18,357 bases of DNA from Granulosicoccus sp965367215 (lineage in GTDB: Bacteria > Pseudomonadota > Gammaproteobacteria > Granulosicoccales > Granulosicoccaceae): contig CBDUIJ010000081.1 in the NCBI GenBank assembly GCA_965367215.1, positions 1 through 18,357 on the forward strand. Direction: 5' to 3'. The notes under the pieces were generated by a model. The model was given only the letters and a program-made list of their open reading frames with translations. It was not told where the DNA came from and did not search any database. This document shows positions 15,076-18,357 of the stretch, in pieces. Numbering within the stretch: position 1 is the first letter of the stretch; each line of letters begins with the position of its first letter. The translations under genes were made by a program, and so were the position numbers.

Positions 15076-15103
15076 AATGAATATTCATTGAGAGCGTCTC
15101 TCA
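15076..15103. promoter_or_regulatory. Two abutting dyads in the sufB leader
   Basis: AATGAATATTCATT (15076-15089) is a perfect 14-bp palindrome. TGAGAG-CGT-CTCTCA (15089-15103) is a perfect 6-bp stem with a 3-base spacer, sharing base 15089 with the first. They lie 18-46 bases before the sufB start, where an operator or leader structure would act. I could not match either to the IscR type-2 pattern, and no convincing -35/-10 pair was found. Confidence 0.4.
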
Positions 15104-15765
15104 GAGTCTGGACATTGGAGTTGTTGTACATCTGATATCGCTCTACAGGTGGTGGTGATAGCTGCCACCCATTTCAACCGAAGGCCACCACTCACCAACC
15201 AGAGGATGTCGCCGAGGCCAGGCTTCTGCCCCTACCGGGACAAGATTGCCGGCCGACAGGATCGGCGTGACGATTAACAGGCCATTTTGCAGCCTTTTCG
15301 CTCCCGATGTCAATTCTCCGTCAAGCATCGTTCTTACGTAGTCTCACGAACATCAGATTCAGACCCTGATGACTTGAAACCGTTCTGAACGAGCATTCGG
15401 GTGTAGCGGCGTTTACTCAGCGTTAGCGAAGCTCTGATGGTCAGTCCAAACCCATACATTTGATCCATTGCGGCATGAGACTGTTGGCATTGTGCAAGCA
15501 ATCCAATGGTCAGTCTTGTCTCTATACCCGATCTCGAGATGTCCGGGACCAGGATCTGCCCCGGCATAGGCTGTATCACCTGGTCGTCCATGCCGCCAGT
15601 CATGATCTGCCTTTGCCACCGGCAAGGGCCGTACCGCCCATGACAACGACGGCTATGGCATCCGGTTCATCCAGGTGCCGGCAAAGTGTCCTGCTGCCGA
15701 CATGCGTAGAGGAGGCAACAGAGTAGTGCTTACCACGCATGAGTCCGCTAGCCATGAACAGCAAC

Positions 15766-15810
15766 CATATACGCCAATCCATATACAAATAAAAACGACC
15801 GGAGTATGAT
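15766..15810 (+). promoter_or_regulatory. Possible promoter and direct repeat upstream of the permease
   Basis: CATATAC occurs at 15766-15772 and again at 15780-15786, 14 bases apart start to start, a spacing that could present two similar faces to a regulator. TATACA (15782-15787) and TATGAT (15805-15810) are 17 bases apart, each with 4 of 6 matches to -35/-10 consensus. They lie 127-155 bases before the permease start. No ArsR-type gene is visible nearby. Confidence 0.3.
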
Positions 15811-15936
15811 AATTCACAGGATGAAACTGAAAGGCAGGGCAAGGTAGCCGGAGACCATGACGTCGTCATTTGTCAGTGATCACCGCGTTGCGCTTCTACC
15901 AGACAGCTTTGAGTCAACCTGAAATACAGAGGTTGT

Positions 15937-16995
15937 ATGACTACTGAAACGCATGATCTGGGACACCACGAGGCCAATACAGATTGGCACTGGTACATCG
16001 GGGTTCCTGCTGCAGGGTTGATCGGCTGGCTCATCTATGGACAGCTGATTCCATTTTCCGAATGGGCGACATCACTTGTGCCGGTAGCGCGTAACAGCCA
16101 CACCGGGGAGGCGGTCGCTTTCTTCTTCTACGATGTGCCCAAGGTTCTGCTCCTGCTGACCTCGATTGTGTTCGTCACAGGCGTCCTGCGCAGCTGGTTC
16201 AGTCCAGAGAAAACACGCGCCATCCTGGCTGGCAAGCGCGAGATTCTCGGCTATCCCATCGCAGCCTTGCTGGGTGTGCTGACACCGTTCTGCTCATGCT
16301 CCTCGGTGCCGCTGTTCATCGGCTTTGTCTCTGCCGGCATCCCATTGGGTGTCACCTTCTCATTCCTGATTGCAGGGCCAATGGTCGGGCCGGTGGGTCT
16401 TGGCTTGCTCTATGGCCTTGTGGGATGGCAGGTGGCGACGATCTACCTTGTCTTCGGCTTTACCATTGCGATGGTTGCAGGCTGGGTGATGGGACGCATG
16501 AATCTGGAACGCTACCTTCAGGATTGGGTGCGTGAGATGAATGCAGGCCCCGTGACAGATTTGCCACAGGAACGCCTGACCTTCGTTGATCGCTTGAAGA
16601 CGGGTCTTGATCAGGTGCGCGAGATCGTCGGCAAGGTCTGGATCTGGGTCGTGATAGGTATCAGCATCGGCGCGCTGATCCATGGCTATGTGCCCGAATC
16701 CATGATGCTGCAGATCATGGGCGGCGAGGCATGGTGGTCCGTGCCAGCGGCTGTGGTTGTAGGCGTACCCATGTACACCAATGCAGCGGGCGTTATTCCG
16801 ATCGTAGAGGCACTTCTGGGTAAAGGCGCTGCCGTCGGCACCACCCTGGCCTTCATGATGTCAGTGATCGCACTCAGCCTGCCCGAGATGATCATTCTCA
16901 AGCAGGTGCTGACCCTGCGCCTCATCGCTATCTTCATTGCGGTTGTGGCGACAGGAATCCTGGCCACCGGTTTCCTTTTCAACACCATTCTCTAG
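15937..16995 (+). CDS. DUF318/ArsP-type permease
   Basis: A 352-residue inner-membrane permease of the DUF318/UPF0718 family (PF03773), which includes ArsP organoarsenical exporters. It has about eight to nine hydrophobic segments in two halves. The first half carries the hallmark TPFCSCSSVPLFIGF with C119 and C121; the second half has the matching VPMYTNAAGVIPI motif. A polar loop near 187-225 separates them. The N-terminus is unusually histidine-rich (H6, H10, H11, H18), which could touch metal. AGAGG 4 bases before the ATG gives a good start. It forms a two-gene unit with a CxxC thioredoxin-fold protein 11 bases downstream. The substrate, whether arsenical, metal or thiol-linked, is not established. 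Confidence 0.9.
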   Translation: MTTETHDLGHHEANTDWHWYIGVPAAGLIGWLIYGQLIPFSEWATSLVPVARNSHTGEAVAFFFYDVPKVLLLLTSIVFVTGVLRSWFSPEKTRAILAGKREILGYPIAALLGVLTPFCSCSSVPLFIGFVSAGIPLGVTFSFLIAGPMVGPVGLGLLYGLVGWQVATIYLVFGFTIAMVAGWVMGRMNLERYLQDWVREMNAGPVTDLPQERLTFVDRLKTGLDQVREIVGKVWIWVVIGISIGALIHGYVPESMMLQIMGGEAWWSVPAAVVVGVPMYTNAAGVIPIVEALLGKGAAVGTTLAFMMSVIALSLPEMIILKQVLTLRLIAIFIAVVATGILATGFLFNTIL

Positions 16996-17006
16996 AAGGT
17001 CAAGTC

Positions 17007-17243
17007 ATGAAAAACGTCAAGATTTACGGCCCAGGCTGCAAGCGCTGCGACAAGACTGAAACGTTGGTCAAGGAGTCAGCGGCAAGACTCGGCATCGAGG
17101 TTGACGTCGAGAAAGTCAGCGACGCCAGATCAATCGCCATGGCAGGGGTCATCTCGACTCCGGGGCTATCGATCGACGGCACGCTCGTGCATGCCGGTGG
17201 ACTGCCGGATGCGGCGAAGCTTGATTGTTGGCTGTCGGCGTGA
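17007..17243 (+). CDS. Small thioredoxin-fold redox protein (TM0996/MTH895-like)
   Basis: A 78-residue thioredoxin-fold protein of the 'redox-active disulfide protein 2' type (Thioredoxin_3). The redox motif is C11-KR-C14 after VKIYGPG, and cis-Pro52 follows in VISTPGLSIDG. It has no signal peptide, so it is probably cytoplasmic. AAGG lies 8 bases before the ATG, and the gene begins 11 bases after the permease stop, so the two are almost certainly co-transcribed. In this family the partner gene is often a DUF318 permease, suggesting the protein reduces or delivers a thiol-bound substrate, or controls the permease CSC site. That role is inference. Confidence 0.9.
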   Translation: MKNVKIYGPGCKRCDKTETLVKESAARLGIEVDVEKVSDARSIAMAGVISTPGLSIDGTLVHAGGLPDAAKLDCWLSA

Positions 17244-17275
17244 TCAACGCGATCTGACCTGAATAAAACGGGAGG

Positions 17276-17311
17276 CGTCTGAAGCAGCCAATTACAGTCT
17301 GCTGCAAGACG
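17276..17311. terminator. Hairpin between convergent thioredoxin-fold and DUF4336 genes
   Basis: CGTCT (17276-17280) pairs with AGACG (17307-17311) and GCAGC (17284-17288) with GCTGC (17301-17305), with a 12-base loop and a small internal loop. Read on the minus strand it is followed a few bases later by GTTTTATT, so it may terminate the DUF4336 gene. It could also protect the other transcript's 3' end. Confidence 0.4.
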
Positions 17312-17322
17312 TCTCATCGAGG

Positions 17323-18069
17323 CTAGACATCAACCCCCTTCACCCACCTAAACGCGCGCCGTAGCTCGGCAACGCCATTGGATGGATACCACCGTCCGTG
17401 GGCGAGGATGATACGCTCGGGCTCCCACTGGAGCATGCGCCTGACTGCCTGGCCGATCTCATCGTGCCTCCCCCAGTAGCTCAGGCGCAGGTCTATCGGC
17501 AGCTTTCCATCAGGGTCTGAGTTCCCAGCCAGTTTGAGCAGGAACCTCAAGACGGGCGAGCGTACTTTTTTCGGTTCGAAGTTCTCGATGAGATCAGCCA
17601 AAACCAATGTTCTGGAAGGCTTGTGAAAGAACACGACCTCATCCATGAAACGCCCACCATGGACTATCAACTGATCGATCTCCTCTTGCCAGGCAGTGCT
17701 GGCAGCATCTTTGAGGTCGCGATCGAATTCCCATCCTTGTGCAAGCGCCGAGGGTCTTGAACCCGGAGAGGCCCATTTCAATGCTGTCGGGTAGGCTCGC
17801 CCCCAATCGCCTATCCACCAGTAGTGAATCTTGTTCGGAGAGATCATATGGCGAACCGGTCCCAGAGAATCCACTGACTTCTTGAGATCTGCCGTGAGCG
17901 GTGTCGGTGAATGTACAAACAGCTCACCCGAATTCAGCCGGATGATGGTCATTCGGGTTGAAAAGGGCACTTTCTTGAAATGGATGACAGGTCCATCGAC
18001 AATCCATATATTGCGTTCAACGGACTTCAGGCAACTGACTGGCTCATAGGTAGCTACGGTATCGACCAT
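17323..18069 (-). CDS. DUF4336 domain protein (metallo-beta-lactamase-like fold family)
   Basis: A 248-residue protein with the DUF4336 (PF14234) layout: an N-terminal NIWIVDGPVIHF strand, TRMTIIRLNSGELFVHSP, then the hallmark SPNKIHYWWIGDW near 78-90. A central HGGRFMDEVVFFHKPSRTLVLADLIENF block follows, and a C-terminal PERIILAHGRWYPSNG. Histidines in NKIHYWW, VHGGRF and LAHGRW could be the remnants or members of a metal site. The biochemical role is unknown. GAGGA about 8 bases before the ATG supports the start. It converges on the thioredoxin-fold gene, with a hairpin between them. Confidence 0.85.
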   Translation of the reverse strand: MVDTVATYEPVSCLKSVERNIWIVDGPVIHFKKVPFSTRMTIIRLNSGELFVHSPTPLTADLKKSVDSLGPVRHMISPNKIHYWWIGDWGRAYPTALKWASPGSRPSALAQGWEFDRDLKDAASTAWQEEIDQLIVHGGRFMDEVVFFHKPSRTLVLADLIENFEPKKVRSPVLRFLLKLAGNSDPDGKLPIDLRLSYWGRHDEIGQAVRRMLQWEPERIILAHGRWYPSNGVAELRRAFRWVKGVDV

Positions 18070-18152
18070 TGAAGCATCCTCTATTTTTCAGTGATGTAGC
18101 CAAGAGTAGCTCCACGTCGGACATGATCTCACACGTAGAGCATTTGAATTGA

Positions 18153-18357
18153 CTGGCTAAGAATCCGCGATACACGCAGCGGTTCGCCATGCATGTGGGC
18201 AGTCTGTGCCGAGATATGACCGTGAGTCGGGTTGCCGAGATCGAGCGCTTGCATCACAGCACGGTGAAGGATCTGGACAAGCTGTACATGCGTCGACAGG
18301 TAGAATTGGCAGGCCCGCCATCACCGCGAGCAATTGGTGTGGATGAGATATCGATAC
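18153..18357 (+). pseudogene. ISL3-family transposase fragment (5' end disrupted, 3' end cut by window)
   Basis: The frame from 18153 reads LAKNPRYTQRFAMHVG, followed by a region ending LDKLYMRRQVELAG and then AIGVDEISI at the window edge. These match the pre-catalytic and DDE start regions of ISL3-family transposases. An in-frame TGA lies immediately before (18150-18152), at a position where relatives often have Trp or Phe, and upstream codons read HVEHLN. The normal N-terminal zinc-ribbon portion is not visible. An internal ATG at 18189 exists but would give a truncated protein. I read it as a broken or 5'-truncated transposase. No terminal inverted repeat was identified, and the downstream part cannot be judged. 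Confidence 0.7.

Larger units (their letters stand above)
15058..15936. other. 879-bp region without a convincing intact gene
   Basis: Beyond the sufB leader and the permease upstream region I see no gene I can support. On the minus strand three short open frames follow end to end in three different phases: 15869-15600 (containing DAIAVVVMGGTALAGGKG), 15603-15334 (containing VPDISRSGIETRLTIGLLAQ) and 15328-15143 (containing NLVPVGAEAWPRRHPLVGEWW). The first and second overlap by an ATGA. This could be a decayed or frameshifted gene of about 240 codons, or chance. I could not place it in a family with confidence. No RNA gene is evident. Confidence 0.4.

Noticed and set aside
15058..15150. An IscR type-2 or clear sigma-70 promoter before sufB
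   Set aside because: I searched for both patterns and found no convincing match; only the two dyads stand out.
15334..15869. Possible 2-phosphosulfolactate phosphatase (ComB)-like remnant
   Set aside because: Some stretches looked loosely similar by eye, but no conserved catalytic pattern could be confirmed, so I did not name the family in the annotation.

Overview
The window looks like chromosomal DNA of a Gammaproteobacterium of moderate GC. The main reasons are an Escherichia-type IscR with all four cluster ligands at the same residue numbers (C92, C98, C104, H107) and Suf proteins whose catalytic residues match or nearly match E. coli numbering. No closer assignment is supported from sequence alone. 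There is no rRNA, tRNA, CRISPR array or phage gene. The only mobile-element trace is an ISL3-type transposase fragment at the right edge.

Region 1 (1-3891) is a sugar-type ABC import locus. On the minus strand are a periplasmic substrate-binding protein, a two-domain RbsA-like ATPase and the first codons of a permease. A LacI-family regulator is divergent on the plus strand. An 18-bp dyad (2743-2760) in the divergent intergenic region is a good operator candidate. A GC-rich hairpin (1589-1618) separates the binding-protein gene from the ATPase gene.

Region 2 (4060-8430) is a plus-strand cluster of five genes: a soluble zinc-ribbon DUF4178 protein, a membrane-anchored zinc-ribbon DUF4178 protein, a 58-residue unknown membrane peptide, a DUF350 membrane protein, and a seven-helix membrane protein fused to a complete-looking spermidine-synthase domain. 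This is the best candidate for a poorly described system. It looks like envelope-linked polyamine or aminopropyl-transfer chemistry, but the substrate and physiological role are unknown.

Region 3 (8491-15057) is iron-sulfur cluster assembly. iscR is on the plus strand with a strong IscR type-1-like site (8491-8515) over its promoter. It converges on a tightly packed minus-strand operon, sufB-sufC-sufD-sufS-(A-type carrier)-sufT-sufE. No iscSUA or hsc genes are present in the window, so SUF may be the main pathway under IscR control here. The sufB leader carries two abutting dyads.

Region 4 (15058-15936) is an 879-bp stretch with no convincing intact gene, possibly a decayed one. Region 5 (15937-17243) is a two-gene unit of a DUF318/ArsP-type permease and a small CxxC thioredoxin-fold protein, a pairing typical of metalloid or thiol-linked export. 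Region 6 (17323-18069) is a minus-strand DUF4336 protein. Region 7 (18153-18357) is the transposase fragment, cut by the window edge.
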